Of a DNA stretch of 64,000 bases, positions 41,907 to 50,889 are shown in pieces. Location: the NCBI RefSeq assembly GCF_010179735.1, contig NZ_JAAEEH010000013.1, positions 1-64,000 on the forward strand. The letters are read 5' to 3'. The translations under genes were made by a program, and so were the position numbers. How positions within the stretch are numbered: the stretch's first letter is position 1; each line of letters begins with the position of its first letter. Source of the stretch: Anaerotalea alkaliphila (GTDB lineage: Bacteria; Bacillota; Clostridia; Lachnospirales; Vallitaleaceae). Below the pieces are notes generated by a model, which did no database searches, was not told the origin of the DNA, and worked only from the letters and a program-made list of their open reading frames with translations.

Positions 41907-44006
41907 TTAGTCCCTATTCCTGCCTTGCGCCTCTTCCAGGGCGTCCAGGGGGATGTTCAGCTCCTCGGTCCCTGGGAGGACGAACCGGCCGTTTCTAAGC
42001 AGCGGGATCTCCTCCCCCTGTTCCGTGACGCCCACGATGTCCCCCAGCTCGTCGTAGGGGATGGTGATGTCCGTGTGCTTGTAGGTGTAGGCCCCCGCCA
42101 CATCCGTCTTCCGGCAGATGGAGCGCTCGTTGTCCTTGGCCATGACCTCCTTCCCGTCCTGGTTGTGGACGGGCAGGTCCTCGCTCCAGGAGTAGCAGGT
42201 GTCCCCGATGGCGAAGTGGGGGCCGGTCTTCTCCTCGATCAGGATGGGCAGCAGCTTCCCGATCCGATACCGCCGGGCCATGGCGTAGGCCGTGGTGTTG
42301 GTCCCGATGGCGAACTCCCCCAGGGGCAGGCTCTGGTGGGGGTGGAGCAGGTTCTCCTGGACATACCTCCGGTTCTCCTCCGGGTCCTCGTAGTTGGCGC
42401 AAGCATAGTCCACGGTCACCCCGTCTTGGAAGGTGAACTCCAGGTCCCGATACTGGAGGTCGAAGAGGTAGACCTCCTTCACGTGCAGCAGGCCGTTGGT
42501 ACCTTTAAGCTGCGGGGAGGTGAACACCTCCCCCACCGGCACGTTCACGTCCGCCGTGCAGTTGTTGAAGTTGGTCTGCCGCTCCAGATCCTTCAGGGGG
42601 GGCAGGGCCACCACCAGGTCCGTCCGGTTCCCGTTCCGCCCGGTGACCCGCACATGGGAGGCCCGGTCCAGGGCGTCGATCATGGTCTTCTGGATCCGCT
42701 CGTACAGGTCCACGTCCAGGGTGTTCACCCGGATGGTCTCCTGGAAAACGGCCTCGTAGTCCGGTCCGATCTCCGGCAGGGGATAGGTGATGATGGTGAA
42801 GCTCCAGGCGCTCCGGGGCAGGTGCTTGTTGTAGACCGCATTCATCCGGCTGGTGTGGACGGTCTTTTGCTCCGTCTGCTCCGGGGTGTACTTCACCGCC
42901 CAGGGGTTCTGTGCGGGCACGAAGGGCTTCTCCCCGAAGCTCTCCATCACCGCCGGACCCGCCATGCCGGTCACCAGGTCATGGTGCTTCTCAAGCAGCC
43001 GGTCGTAGAGGTCCGCCGCCACCCGGGTCCGCCCTTCGGTGAGCAGGATCCCGTCGTCGAAACGGTGGTCGTACTCCAGCTGCCTGCTGGACTTGGTGTG
43101 GATCAGCCGGGGCCGGGGGCTCCCCTCCAGGTCGAAATGGACCAGGGGGAGAAGCCCCCGCTCCCGGAACAGGGCCGCCGCCCGGCGCAGGACGGGCTCG
43201 AAGCCCGCCTGGTAGGAGAGGTTCACGGTCTTCTTTCCCGTCAGGTCCTTTTCGTCCCGGGCGTAGCCCCGGAAGAAGGCGTCCACATAGGTCCGAGCCA
43301 TGGCCTCCAGCATCCCTTCCGGGAGGGCGGCCAGGTGCCTGGCGGTCTCCAGCTCGTTCTCCCCCAGGAAGATTCCGTAGCGGAAGAGATACCGGGGGTC
43401 TCCAAGGTTCTCCTCCTCCAGGATGGAGGCATAGGTCCTAAAGGCCGGGTCCATCCTGCGCACCAGGTTCTGCTCCATCACCGTCTCCATCTGGGACAGC
43501 TCCTGGGCGCGGAGCACCTCCACCAGGCTGTCATGAAGGCCTTCCGCGGCTCCTGTCTCCAGGGCGTCGAACACCTCCAGGAGCCGCTCCCCCTCCAGGG
43601 CCATCATGGAGGTCCTGTGCTCGAAGGCGTAGCCCCTCCAGGTCCGCAGGGAGGCGTACAGGTTGGCCAGCAGCACCGCCACCCGGGAATCCCCGCCCAG
43701 GGCTTCCACACAATGGGCCGGGTTGGCCCAGCTCATTGGATATTCCTCCTCCAGGAAGCCCCTGTGGAGCTTCCTGTTCCAGGCCAGGAGCTGTGCAAGG
43801 TCCTTCCCCTCCCAGTCGAAGGAGGGAAGCTCCCGCTCCAGCTCCACCATCTCCAGGCACAGGCCCGCAGCGTCCCGGACGAACGTCCCCAGGGCCTCCC
43901 CCAAGGAATCCCCTTTCCCGTCCCGCCATTCCTCCAGCCGTCCCGCCACAGCCTTGTATCGATCTTCAAAAACCTCGTTCCAAGCCGCAAATACATTCTG
44001 ATCCAT
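41907..44006 (-). CDS. M29-family aminopeptidase with a long N-terminal extension
   Basis: 699 residues. The C-terminal ~400 match clan M29 metal aminopeptidases: VGEVFTSPQ, EKTGPHFAIGDTCYS and KHTDITIPYDELGD hold the expected Glu, His, Tyr and Asp ligands. The first ~300 residues form a helical region I cannot assign; ordinary M29 enzymes are about 370-415 residues. It is cytoplasmic and would trim peptides. The ATG at 44006 has GGAGG at 7 nt; a TTG at 44012 is open but less well placed. Confidence 0.85.
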   Translation of the reverse strand: MDQNVFAAWNEVFEDRYKAVAGRLEEWRDGKGDSLGEALGTFVRDAAGLCLEMVELERELPSFDWEGKDLAQLLAWNRKLHRGFLEEEYPMSWANPAHCVEALGGDSRVAVLLANLYASLRTWRGYAFEHRTSMMALEGERLLEVFDALETGAAEGLHDSLVEVLRAQELSQMETVMEQNLVRRMDPAFRTYASILEEENLGDPRYLFRYGIFLGENELETARHLAALPEGMLEAMARTYVDAFFRGYARDEKDLTGKKTVNLSYQAGFEPVLRRAAALFRERGLLPLVHFDLEGSPRPRLIHTKSSRQLEYDHRFDDGILLTEGRTRVAADLYDRLLEKHHDLVTGMAGPAVMESFGEKPFVPAQNPWAVKYTPEQTEQKTVHTSRMNAVYNKHLPRSAWSFTIITYPLPEIGPDYEAVFQETIRVNTLDVDLYERIQKTMIDALDRASHVRVTGRNGNRTDLVVALPPLKDLERQTNFNNCTADVNVPVGEVFTSPQLKGTNGLLHVKEVYLFDLQYRDLEFTFQDGVTVDYACANYEDPEENRRYVQENLLHPHQSLPLGEFAIGTNTTAYAMARRYRIGKLLPILIEEKTGPHFAIGDTCYSWSEDLPVHNQDGKEVMAKDNERSICRKTDVAGAYTYKHTDITIPYDELGDIVGVTEQGEEIPLLRNGRFVLPGTEELNIPLDALEEAQGRNRD

Positions 44007-44065
44007 ATCCAAACCTCCTTACAGCTTTTCTCTTGTATGGCAACCCCCTTGCAGCCGCTTGCAGA

Positions 44066-44134
44066 AAGGAACGCAGAACCAGGCCGTTCGATTTAGGGGC
44101 TTGCCCCGCAAGAACGGTCCGCTCTGCGTTCCTT
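44066..44134. repeat. 69-bp three-tier palindrome after the nucleoside transporter operon
   Basis: AAGGAACGCAGA (44066-44077) pairs with TCTGCGTTCCTT (44123-44134); inside, CCGTTC pairs with GAACGG, and GGGGC with GCCCC. There is no clear T-run, so it may be a REP-like element or an mRNA-end stabiliser more than a classical terminator. Confidence 0.6.
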
Positions 44135-44157
44135 CTGTTATGGCTGTTGCAAGTGTG

Positions 44158-45114
44158 TCACCGTTCTTCCCGGTAATACGCAACCCCCAGCGCCTTGGGG
44201 GCCCCTTTTTCCTTGGATTTACGCACGGAGCTGGCCGTCAGCACCAGGATGGTGACCGCGTAGGGGAGCATGTCGATCAGGTTCTGGGAGATGTTCCAGG
44301 CGCTGAAGTAGTTCCCGAAGTAGAACCCGATGATGCTCAGGCCCCCGAAGAGGTAGGCTCCCAGGATGGCCTTGAACGGGTTCCATCCCGCGAAGATCAC
44401 CAGGGCGATGGCAATCCAGCCCCGGCCGGCGGTGATCCCGTCCTGCCACTGGGGCACGGCCACCACCGAAAGGTAGGCGCCCCCCAGGCCGCACAGGGCG
44501 CCCCCCAGGAAGATGTGCACGTACTTGTAGAGGTCCACGTTGATGCCCGAGGCGTCCGCCGCCCCGGGGTTCTCCCCCACCGCCCGGAGGTTCAGGCCGA
44601 TCCGGGTACGGTAGAGGTAGGTCCCCAGCAGGGCCACCGTCACGTAGCCCAGGTAGACCATGGGGTCCTGCCGGAAGAACACCCTTCCCACATAGGGGAT
44701 GGAGGACAGCAGGGGGATGGCCACCGGGGAGAAGAAGGCGCTGATCTCGGCGGACATCTTCTGTCCGATGAAATTCACGCCCAGATAGCTGGAGATGCCG
44801 GTGCCGAACATGGTCAGGGCAAGGCCCGAAACCACCTGGTTTGCCCGCAGGGTCACGGTTAGGAAGCCGTAGATCATGGCCCCCAGGCCGCCGGCCAGGA
44901 AGGCCCCTCCCATGGCCAGGAGGGGGCTGCCGGTGAAATGGCCCGCGGCGAATCCCGCAACGGCCCCGATCAGCATCATGCCCTCCACGCCCAGGTTCAG
45001 ATGGCCCGCCTTTTCCGTCAGCAGCTCCCCCAGGGTGGCGAAGAGCAGCGGCGTGCCGCCGATCACCAGGACCACGGAGAAAGCCTGAAAGATGTTCCAA
45101 AATCCTTCCATCAT
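44158..45114 (-). CDS. nucleoside ABC transporter permease (BMP-associated, second permease)
   Basis: 318 residues, about nine hydrophobic helices, with GELLTEKAGHLNLGVEGMMLIG near the N terminus and RTRIGLNLRAVGENPGAADASG in the cytoplasmic loop, typical of NupQ/YufQ-type permeases that serve purine or other nucleosides. ATGA overlap with the first permease (45111-45114). Its substrate is suggested by xpt and the BMP protein in the operon. Confidence 0.9.
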   Translation of the reverse strand: MMEGFWNIFQAFSVVLVIGGTPLLFATLGELLTEKAGHLNLGVEGMMLIGAVAGFAAGHFTGSPLLAMGGAFLAGGLGAMIYGFLTVTLRANQVVSGLALTMFGTGISSYLGVNFIGQKMSAEISAFFSPVAIPLLSSIPYVGRVFFRQDPMVYLGYVTVALLGTYLYRTRIGLNLRAVGENPGAADASGINVDLYKYVHIFLGGALCGLGGAYLSVVAVPQWQDGITAGRGWIAIALVIFAGWNPFKAILGAYLFGGLSIIGFYFGNYFSAWNISQNLIDMLPYAVTILVLTASSVRKSKEKGAPKALGVAYYREER

Positions 45115-46190
45115 TGTCCTCCTTCTTGGGGGTTCGGGCTTTTTTTCCTTTGGAACACAAGCTTGTATTGCACGAAGAATTCACTTCCGATCACGAAGAA
45201 GAGGATCATGCTCTGGAGCACCTGGGCCGCCGCCTGGGGGATCTGGTAGACGGTCTGGATGTAGCCGCCCCCCTTGGTCATGGCCGCGAACAGGATGGAT
45301 ACGGGCAGGACCACCAGGGGTTTCAGGCCCGAGAGCCAGGTGGTGATGATGGCGGTGAACCCGTAGCCCGCGGAGATGGAGGCGTTCAGGGTGTGGTTCA
45401 CCCCGGAGGCCTCCAGCATCCCAACGATGCCGCTGATCCCGCCGCTGATGACCAGGGCGGTGAGCACGATCTTCTTCACGTTCATGCCCGCGTACCGGGC
45501 GGTGTCCACGCTCTCCCCCACAACGGCCACCTCATAGCCCCCCTTGGAGTGGTGCATGAAGTAGTGGGCCAGGACCACGAAGAGGATGGCCACCAGGAAG
45601 CCCGCCTGGATTCCGAAGAGCTTGGGCACGATGGCCCCCGAGGCGAAGTTGGGCATCTTGGGGAAGCCCATGGAAGCCGGGTCCCTCCAGGGTCCGTACT
45701 GCAGGAAGGTGATCCACTTGATGGCGATATAGTTGAGCATCAGGGTGATGATGGTCTCGTTGGTGTTCCACTTCATCTTCAGCCAGGCCGGCAGCAGGGC
45801 CCAGAGTCCCCCGCCCACGAAGCCCGCCAGGAACATGAGGGGCAGGACCACCCACCGGGACAGGTTGCCCAGGTTGTAGGCGACCATGCTGGCGGCGAAG
45901 GCTCCCATGAGGATCTGCCCTTCGGCGCCGATGTTCCAGAACTTCATCTTGAAGGCCACCAGGATGCCGATGGAAGTCAGGGTCAGGGGGATGGCCACCG
46001 TAAGGGTGTCCCGGATCCGCATGGGGGAGCCGAAGGCCCCCACCAGCATGGACCCGTAGACCGCCAGGGGGTTGTGCCCCAATATCCTGATGAAAAGCGA
46101 GGAGGCCAGGAAGGCCAGCAGGATGGCCGTCACCCGGATGGCCGCGGCCTTCCTTCCCGTCATGTTCCCTTGTTTCGCCATTCTGATCAT
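45111..46190 (-). CDS. nucleoside ABC transporter permease (BMP-associated, first permease)
   Basis: 359 residues of the NupP/YufP type: helices with MKFWNIGAEGQILMGA and GGYEVAVVGESVDTARYAGMN in the loop contacting the ATPase. Strong GGAGGT before the ATG, and ATGA overlaps at both ends with its operon neighbours, so the ATPase and two permeases are translationally coupled. Confidence 0.92.
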   Translation of the reverse strand: MIRMAKQGNMTGRKAAAIRVTAILLAFLASSLFIRILGHNPLAVYGSMLVGAFGSPMRIRDTLTVAIPLTLTSIGILVAFKMKFWNIGAEGQILMGAFAASMVAYNLGNLSRWVVLPLMFLAGFVGGGLWALLPAWLKMKWNTNETIITLMLNYIAIKWITFLQYGPWRDPASMGFPKMPNFASGAIVPKLFGIQAGFLVAILFVVLAHYFMHHSKGGYEVAVVGESVDTARYAGMNVKKIVLTALVISGGISGIVGMLEASGVNHTLNASISAGYGFTAIITTWLSGLKPLVVLPVSILFAAMTKGGGYIQTVYQIPQAAAQVLQSMILFFVIGSEFFVQYKLVFQRKKSPNPQEGGQ

Positions 46191-47710
46191 TGGGCCACCT
46201 CCATTCCCAGGTCTTCTCCGGCCATCAGCAGGCCCAGTTCCTCTTTTGTCGCCTTGTCCCCCCGGACGATGCCCGTCACCGCACCCTCGGAAAGGACCAT
46301 GATCCGGTCACAGAGCTCCAGCAGGACGTCCAGGTCCTCCCCGATGAAGAGGATGGCCACGCCCTTCTCCTTCTGCTCGTTGATCAGGTCATAGATGGTG
46401 TGGGAGGCCCCGATGTCCAGCCCCCGGACCGCGTAGGCCGTGATGAGCACATGGGGGTTGGTCTCGATCTCCCTGCCGATGAGGACCTTCTGGATGTTGC
46501 CTCCCGACAGCTGCTTCACCGGATGATGCACCCCGGGGGTCTTGATCTCCAGCCGCCGGATGATTTCCGCGCATTTTTCCGCGATGGGCTTGCGCTTCAG
46601 CCAGAGCCCCTTCTGGTTGTGGTGCTCCTTCAGCAGGAAGTTGTCCACCATGTCCATGGAGGCCACCAGGCCCATCCCCAGCCGGTCCTCGGGGATGAAG
46701 CTCATGCTGATCCCCTTTTTGATGATGTCCCGGGGGGAATTCCCCACCAGGCTCTCCCCCTCGTAGAGGATCTGACCGGAGGCCACCGGATAGAGGCCCG
46801 CGATGGATTCGCAGAGCTCCTTCTGGCCACTGCCGGCCACCCCGGCCACCCCCAGGACCTCCCCCGCGTGGAGCTTGAAGCTGATGTCCCTTAGGACCTC
46901 CACCTTGTCCATGTCGTAGGCGCACAGGTCCTTCACCTCCAGCAGGACCCTGCCCCGTTCCACCGGGGGACGGCTGATGGCCAGGTCCACGGTCTTGCCC
47001 ACCATCAAGTCCGTCAGGGCCTTGGGGTTGGTGTCTTTGGTGGCCAGGGTCCCCACCGTGGTGCCCTTCCTAAGCACGGTCACCCGGTCGGAGATCTCCA
47101 TGACCTCGTGGAGCTTGTGGGTGATGATGATGACCGCGCATCCCTGGGCGGCCATGTTCCGGAGGATGGCAAACAGCTTCCGGGTCTCCTGGGGGGTCAG
47201 GACCGCCGTGGGCTCGTCCATGATCAGGATGTCGGCCCCCTGGTAGAGGACCTTCAGGATCTCCACGGCCTGCTTCTCCCCGATGGACATGTCATAAACC
47301 TTCTTCTCCGGATCCACGGGCAAGCCGAATTTCTCCCCGATCTCCCGGATGTCCTTGGATACGTGGGCACCTTTCATAAAAAAAGGGCCTTTACGCCCCA
47401 AAAGGATGTTCTCCTTGGCCGTCTGCACCTCCACAAGCCTGTAGTGCTGGTGGATCATGCCGATGCCCATTTCGATGGAATCCTTCGGGGTGTTGAAGAC
47501 CACCTCTTTTCCATGAATTTGGATGGACCCGCTGTCGGGCTTGTAGATCCCCGACAGCATGTTCATCAAAGTGCTTTTGCCAGCGCCGTTTTCGCCCAGG
47601 AGTGCATGGATTTCCCCTTGATGCACGTCGAAATTGATCCTGTCATTGGCTTTCACGTTTCCAAAAGTCTTGCAAATGTTTTCCATTTTTACAAAAACTT
47701 GTGCTTGCAT
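46187..47710 (-). CDS. nucleoside ABC transporter ATPase (double domain)
   Basis: 507 residues with two ABC domains. Domain 1: Walker A GENGAGKST, signature MSIGEKQAVEILKVL, Walker B ILIMDEPTAVL. Domain 2: VAGVAGSGQKELCE in place of Walker A, signature LSGGNIQKVLIGRE, and LITAYAVRGLDIGAS without the catalytic Asp-Glu, a pattern usual for NupO/YufO proteins. It drives uptake by the two permeases. Confidence 0.93.
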   Translation of the reverse strand: MQAQVFVKMENICKTFGNVKANDRINFDVHQGEIHALLGENGAGKSTLMNMLSGIYKPDSGSIQIHGKEVVFNTPKDSIEMGIGMIHQHYRLVEVQTAKENILLGRKGPFFMKGAHVSKDIREIGEKFGLPVDPEKKVYDMSIGEKQAVEILKVLYQGADILIMDEPTAVLTPQETRKLFAILRNMAAQGCAVIIITHKLHEVMEISDRVTVLRKGTTVGTLATKDTNPKALTDLMVGKTVDLAISRPPVERGRVLLEVKDLCAYDMDKVEVLRDISFKLHAGEVLGVAGVAGSGQKELCESIAGLYPVASGQILYEGESLVGNSPRDIIKKGISMSFIPEDRLGMGLVASMDMVDNFLLKEHHNQKGLWLKRKPIAEKCAEIIRRLEIKTPGVHHPVKQLSGGNIQKVLIGREIETNPHVLITAYAVRGLDIGASHTIYDLINEQKEKGVAILFIGEDLDVLLELCDRIMVLSEGAVTGIVRGDKATKEELGLLMAGEDLGMEVAQ

Positions 47711-47723
47711 GGCAAACTCCCGT

Positions 47724-48872
47724 CTATTCGATTTTTCCTTCCACGCCCTCGACGAACCAGTCGAAGCTGAGCATTTCCTGGTCGGTCATCTGGACGCCTG
47801 CGGCTACCCGCTCTGCGCCCGTCTGGTCCTTGAGGGGGCCTTCGAACACGAAGAGGGATCCGTCCAGGATCTTCGCCTTGGCTTCCTCCACCTTGGCTGC
47901 GGCTCCCTCAGGGGCGTTGGCCGTCAGAGGCGCCAGGTCCACGATGCCTTCGGAGAACCCTTCCCAATAGGAGTGGCTAGCGAAGGTTCCGTCCATGACC
48001 GCTTGGGTCTGCTCCACATAGTAGGGGCCCCAGTTCCATACGGAGGAGGTCATGTTGGCCGCCGGTGCGGCTTCGCTCATGTCGGAGTTGTAGCCGATGG
48101 CGAAGGCTCCCCGCTCCTGGGCCGCCTGCTGGGGTCCCGCGGTGTCCTGGTGCTGGGCGATGACGTCCGCGCCCTGGTCCAGCAGGGAGATGGCCGCGTC
48201 CTTTTCCTTGGCGGGGTCATACCAGGTGGAGGTGAACACCACCTTCACCTTCACGTCGGGATTCACGGACTGGGCTCCCAGGGTGAAGGCGTTGATGCCG
48301 CGGACAACTTCCGGGATGGGGAACGCGCCCACATAGCCGATGATGTCGGATTCGGTCTTCATGCCCGCCACGATGCCGGAGAGGTACCTGGACTCGTAGA
48401 TCCGTCCGAAGTAGTTGGCCATGTTGGCCGTGGTCTTGTAGCCGGAGCAGTGGAAGAACTTCACGTCCGGGAACTCGTTGGAGACCTTCTCCACATAGTC
48501 CATGTAGCCGAAGCTGGTGGCGAAGATGGCCTTGGCCCCCTGGTCCACCATGCTGCGCAGGACCTGTTCCACTTCCTGGTTCTCGGGAACGGATTCCTTG
48601 TAGATGGTCTTCACGCCCAGCTGCTCCTCCAGGAACAGGCGTCCCTGGTCATGGGCCCAGGTGTAGCCCCCGTCGCCGATGGGTCCCACATAGATGAAGC
48701 CTACGACCATGTCCTCCTTGGAGATGGTTCCCGCTTCCCCCTGCTGTCCTTCCTGCTGCCCTTCGGGCTGCTGCTGGGGTTCCGTATCCGATGTCACTTT
48801 GGGCGCGCATCCTGCAAAAAGCGTGGCGGAGGCCACGAGCAGGGCAAGAAACAATGCTGAAAGTCTTTTCAT
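47724..48872 (-). CDS. BMP-family nucleoside-binding lipoprotein
   Basis: 382 residues: lipoprotein signal (LFAGC, Cys21), a Gln/Glu/Pro-rich linker, then a basic membrane protein (PnrA/Med-like) domain with GFIYVGPIGDGGYTWAHDQG, AIFATSFGYMDYV and YVGAFPIPEVVRGINAFTLG. PnrA-type proteins bind purine nucleosides. It lies between xpt and the ATPase, the right position for the most expressed component. Confidence 0.92.
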   Translation of the reverse strand: MKRLSALFLALLVASATLFAGCAPKVTSDTEPQQQPEGQQEGQQGEAGTISKEDMVVGFIYVGPIGDGGYTWAHDQGRLFLEEQLGVKTIYKESVPENQEVEQVLRSMVDQGAKAIFATSFGYMDYVEKVSNEFPDVKFFHCSGYKTTANMANYFGRIYESRYLSGIVAGMKTESDIIGYVGAFPIPEVVRGINAFTLGAQSVNPDVKVKVVFTSTWYDPAKEKDAAISLLDQGADVIAQHQDTAGPQQAAQERGAFAIGYNSDMSEAAPAANMTSSVWNWGPYYVEQTQAVMDGTFASHSYWEGFSEGIVDLAPLTANAPEGAAAKVEEAKAKILDGSLFVFEGPLKDQTGAERVAAGVQMTDQEMLSFDWFVEGVEGKIE

Positions 48873-48886
48873 GATGTTCTCCTCTT

Positions 48887-49501
48887 CTACTCTTGTGTTG
48901 TGTTTTGGCTGCCGTCCGTCTGCCGGACGGCGTCAAGGAAACGGATCTTTCCGTCCTTGAAGCGGTCCACGACCGCCAGGGATTCCAGCTGCACGTTCTG
49001 CCGCCGGATCTTTTCGCCTCCGTCCTGGAAGCCCTTCTCGATGACGATGCCGACCCCTTCCACCGTGGCCCCCGCCTGGCGGACGATGTCCATCAGGCCC
49101 AGGACCGCCTGGCCGTTGGCCAGGAAGTCGTCCAGGATGAGCACATGGTCCTCCGGCCCCAGATAGGCCTTGGAAACCTGGATCTCGTAGGTGGTCTGCT
49201 TCGTGAAGGAATAGACGCTGCTCTTGTAGGTTTCCTTGTCCAGGTTCCTGGACTGGGTTTTCTTGGCGAACAGCACCGGCACCTGGAAGTACAGGGCGGC
49301 GATGGCCGCGATGCCGATCCCGGACGCCTCGATCGTCAGGATCTTCGTCACTTGCTTTCCGGAGAATCTCCTGTGGAATTCCCGGCCGATCTCCTGGAAC
49401 AGGCCGATGTCCATCTGGTGGTTCAAAAAGGAATCCACCCGCAGGATCTCCTCGCCGGATACCTTGCCTTCTTCTAGAATTCTTTTCTTCAACAACTCCA
49501 T
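48887..49501 (-). CDS. xpt: xanthine phosphoribosyltransferase
   Basis: Salvages xanthine to XMP using PRPP. The 204 residues begin MELLKKRILEEG and carry FLNHQMDIGLFQEIG, IEASGIGIAA and the PRPP loop VLILDDFLANGQAVLGL, as in Bacillus Xpt. The start at 49501 has GAGGAGA; the longer open frame upstream is a shadow. It is 14 bp before the BMP gene, so uptake and salvage of purines share a transcript. No purine riboswitch is seen in the 89-bp gap upstream. Confidence 0.95.
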   Translation of the reverse strand: MELLKKRILEEGKVSGEEILRVDSFLNHQMDIGLFQEIGREFHRRFSGKQVTKILTIEASGIGIAAIAALYFQVPVLFAKKTQSRNLDKETYKSSVYSFTKQTTYEIQVSKAYLGPEDHVLILDDFLANGQAVLGLMDIVRQAGATVEGVGIVIEKGFQDGGEKIRRQNVQLESLAVVDRFKDGKIRFLDAVRQTDGSQNTTQE

Positions 49502-49551
49502 GCCGGTCTCCTCTGGGTATGCGTATTTCCGGGAAAAACGACCCGCGCAAA

Positions 49552-49569
49552 GGCAGGAGCTTTCCTGCC
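49552..49569. terminator. hairpin after the lipoprotein gene
   Basis: GGCAGGA pairs with TCCTGCC; on the minus strand only TTT follows. It may be a weak terminator between the lipoprotein gene and xpt. Confidence 0.45.
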
Positions 49570-49590
49570 CTTGTTCGGATCGTCTTGGAC

Positions 49591-50412
49591 TCAGCGCCCG
49601 TCCTTCCATCTGTCCACTTTGGCCTTGGCCGATGCCAGCCGCTCCCCCGCCATCTGGTCCAGTCCGCCCGGGTAGGCGGACATGCTGCGGACGGTCCCTT
49701 CGTGCCGGATGGCTTCCTCCAGAATCACCAGCACCTGGCCGTACATGTGGATGAACTGGGCGTTCAGCCTGCGGTCGGCCTGGCCCTCCAGGGGGAGCTC
49801 CCCGAACCGGTCCATGAGCTTCTCCAGGGCCCTGTGGTTCTCCTGGAAGGCTTCGGGATCGTAGTCGCCGGCCGCCACCCCTTCCAGGACGGCCATGCCC
49901 TCCAGGGTCCGGTTCTCCTCCAGGAGCCGGTCCAGGGCGTCCATGTAGCGGGGGCTGGGCTCCTCCCCGCCGTACAGGCTGCTGTTCAGTTCCCGGTAGG
50001 CTTCGGCGAATCCCACCATGCCCCGGCTCAGGTCCCGCATGGCTTCCAGCGACTGGCGGACAGCCGTGGCCGTGTCCCGGTATTCCACGGCCGCTTCCCC
50101 CAGAAGGGCGTCCCAGGGGCCCAGGCTTTTTTCCACAGCCTCCAGGCCCTCCTGGATCCGGGCCTCCAGGGCCGGCAGGCTTCCCGTTTCCAGTTCCCCT
50201 GCGGCGGCTTCCAGCGTCTTCCTGTCCTGGGCCTCCTGCATGGCTTTTCCCACGTTGTTGGCTTCTTGGACGTACAGCAGGAGCTGCTGGTGGACGTTGT
50301 CGAACCGGCCCGCCAGCTCCTCCCTCCTGTCCCCGGACATGCGGGAGTCCCGGCAACCGGCGGCAAACACCGCCAGCACCAGGACCATCCACAAGACCAT
50401 TTTTTTCTTCAA
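49591..50412 (-). CDS. putative lipoprotein, function unknown
   Basis: 273 residues. A lipobox (VFAAGC, Cys20) follows a basic n-region; the rest is almost all alpha-helical with many Glu/Leu/Ala residues and no domain I recognise. The TTG at 50412 gives a good signal peptide (KKK); an ATG at 50400 would drop the basic residues. The RBS is poor, and it begins 3 bp after the previous gene, so translation may be coupled. Confidence 0.7.
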   Translation of the reverse strand: MKKKMVLWMVLVLAVFAAGCRDSRMSGDRREELAGRFDNVHQQLLLYVQEANNVGKAMQEAQDRKTLEAAAGELETGSLPALEARIQEGLEAVEKSLGPWDALLGEAAVEYRDTATAVRQSLEAMRDLSRGMVGFAEAYRELNSSLYGGEEPSPRYMDALDRLLEENRTLEGMAVLEGVAAGDYDPEAFQENHRALEKLMDRFGELPLEGQADRRLNAQFIHMYGQVLVILEEAIRHEGTVRSMSAYPGGLDQMAGERLASAKAKVDRWKDGR

Positions 50413-50415
50413 AAC

Positions 50416-50832
50416 CTATTCGTCCTGCTTCTTGCCGCACTTGGGGCAGAATTTGGTGCCGGGGGCCAGGACTTCGCCGCACTCGCAGACGATGCCGCCC
50501 TGGGCTTCCTGGGCGGGGGCGGCTCCGGTGGCCTTCAAGGCTTCCTCTTCCTTCTTCAGGACCTCCTGCTTCTCCAGCTCCTTCTCCGCCAGCTTCGCTT
50601 CCACTTCAAAGACGGAAAGCACCATGGGCTCCACTTCCTCCACGGAGATGGCCCCTGCCCGCTTCATTTCCACCATCCGCTCGCCGATGGCTTCCAGCGT
50701 GTCCTTCTTCTGCTTCTCCAGGTTGGAGATTTCCGCCTTCACCTTGTTCAGTTCCAACATGGTTTGGGCCTTGATGCTTACAGTGGCGGTGCCTTTGTTC
50801 AAACTTTCCTTCATCTTGTCGAAAAATGCCAT
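50416..50832 (-). CDS. coiled-coil protein with C-terminal zinc ribbon
   Basis: 138 residues: a Lys/Glu-rich helix (about 1-95) of coiled-coil character, an Ala-rich linker and the ribbon C-x-C...FCPKCGKK. The first cysteines are CEC, so the ribbon is slightly atypical. Such proteins are widespread in Clostridia with no defined role. It sits between recO and the lipoprotein gene. Confidence 0.75.
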   Translation of the reverse strand: MAFFDKMKESLNKGTATVSIKAQTMLELNKVKAEISNLEKQKKDTLEAIGERMVEMKRAGAISVEEVEPMVLSVFEVEAKLAEKELEKQEVLKKEEEALKATGAAPAQEAQGGIVCECGEVLAPGTKFCPKCGKKQDE

Positions 50833-50889
50833 AGCCGTTCCTCCTAGTCGCTGCAGTGTTGTGTTGTTTCGTTCCCTTGCGTTTCTTCC

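Noticed and set aside
46187-46480. Broken second ATPase domain in the nucleoside transporter
   Set aside because: Loss of the acidic pair in the second Walker B is usual in this BMP-associated ATPase family.
49502-49590. Purine riboswitch before xpt
   Set aside because: The 89-bp gap has two short hairpins only and none of the aptamer's conserved loop sequences.
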